Positions 8,260-8,295 of a DNA stretch of 8,295 nt are shown here, piece after piece. Numbering within the stretch: the first letter of the stretch is position 1; each line of letters starts with the position of its first letter. The notes below the pieces were generated by a model that did not search any database, was not told where the DNA came from, and worked only from the letters and a program-made list of their open reading frames with translations. Location: contig JAJZOA010000273.1 of NCBI GenBank assembly GCA_021852225.1, positions 1 through 8,295 of the forward strand. The letters are read 5' to 3'. This DNA comes from Planctomycetota bacterium. GTDB taxonomy: Bacteria > Planctomycetota > Phycisphaerae > WQYP01. A program made the translations under genes and the position numbers.

Positions 8260-8295
8260 ATGACTGACATGTCGACAACATACATGGGCTTTATT
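8260..8295 (+). CDS. Probable dihydroorotate-dehydrogenase-like protein (first 12 codons only)
   Basis: Only the N-terminus MTDMSTTYMGFI is inside the window. It resembles the start of proteins annotated as dihydroorotate dehydrogenase-like, which from memory begin approximately MDLSTTYLGLKLKNP and are FMN-binding TIM-barrel proteins of about 330 residues. From general knowledge, such genes are often found next to PFOR genes, and their reaction in that setting is not well established; they are usually separate from the pyrimidine pathway pyrD. The start is supported by AAGGAG at 8246-8251, and the direction and short spacing suggest the same operon as PFOR. Twelve residues are too few for certainty. 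A second in-frame ATG at 8269 is less well placed for the ribosome binding site. Confidence 0.55.
   Translation, partial: MTDMSTTYMGFI

Noticed and set aside
8051..8263. A 70-codon plus-strand frame overlapping the PFOR end and the next start
   Set aside because: It is out of frame with both neighbours, has an Arg/Met/Pro-rich shadow composition, and overlaps the conserved end of PFOR.
1..8295. CRISPR arrays, insertion sequences, tRNA or other RNA genes
   Set aside because: More than 98% of the window is accounted for by continuous, conserved coding sequence, and by eye I saw no repeat arrays, inverted-repeat ends or transposase fragments.

Overview
The window is one strand-uniform, tightly packed operon segment on the + strand: the 3' part of hoxF, then complete hoxU, hoxY, hoxH and hoxW, a complete single-chain pyruvate:ferredoxin (flavodoxin) oxidoreductase gene (nifJ/por type), and the first 12 codons of a gene that looks like a dihydroorotate-dehydrogenase-like protein. 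The known part is a bidirectional, NAD(P)-linked [NiFe]-hydrogenase of the Hox type (group 3d). All cysteine ligands needed for the Ni-Fe site, the iron-sulfur relays and the FMN/NAD diaphorase can be seen, so the enzyme should be functional. hoxE and the N-terminal part of hoxF would lie upstream of the window, and no hyp maturation genes are present here.

Layout: 1-1182 hoxF (5' truncated), 1179-1910 hoxU, 1907-2473 hoxY, 2506-3930 hoxH, 3911-4528 hoxW, 4525-8205 PFOR, 8260-8295 start of the DHOD-like gene. Three junctions (F/U, U/Y, W/PFOR) are 4-base ATGA overlaps, H/W overlap by 20 bases, and the largest gap is 54 bases. No promoter or terminator is evident, so everything is probably one transcript with translational coupling.

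How the genes work together: HoxF/HoxU form the diaphorase and HoxY/HoxH the hydrogenase. HoxW trims the HoxH C-terminus after Ni insertion. PFOR oxidises pyruvate to acetyl-CoA and CO2 and gives low-potential electrons to ferredoxin or flavodoxin. Placing PFOR in the same translationally coupled unit as the hydrogenase suggests that pyruvate oxidation and H2 evolution (electron disposal during fermentation) are made together.

Organism: a bacterium with moderately GC-rich DNA and an anaerobic or facultatively fermentative lifestyle. Hox enzymes occur in cyanobacteria, proteobacteria and several other phyla, and gene content alone does not fix the phylum. A PVC-group or related anaerobe is possible but is only a guess. 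I found no undescribed defence, mobile or RNA system. The points worth a second look are the hydrogenase-PFOR linkage, the C-terminal tail on HoxW, and the in-frame open spacer between PFOR and the next gene.
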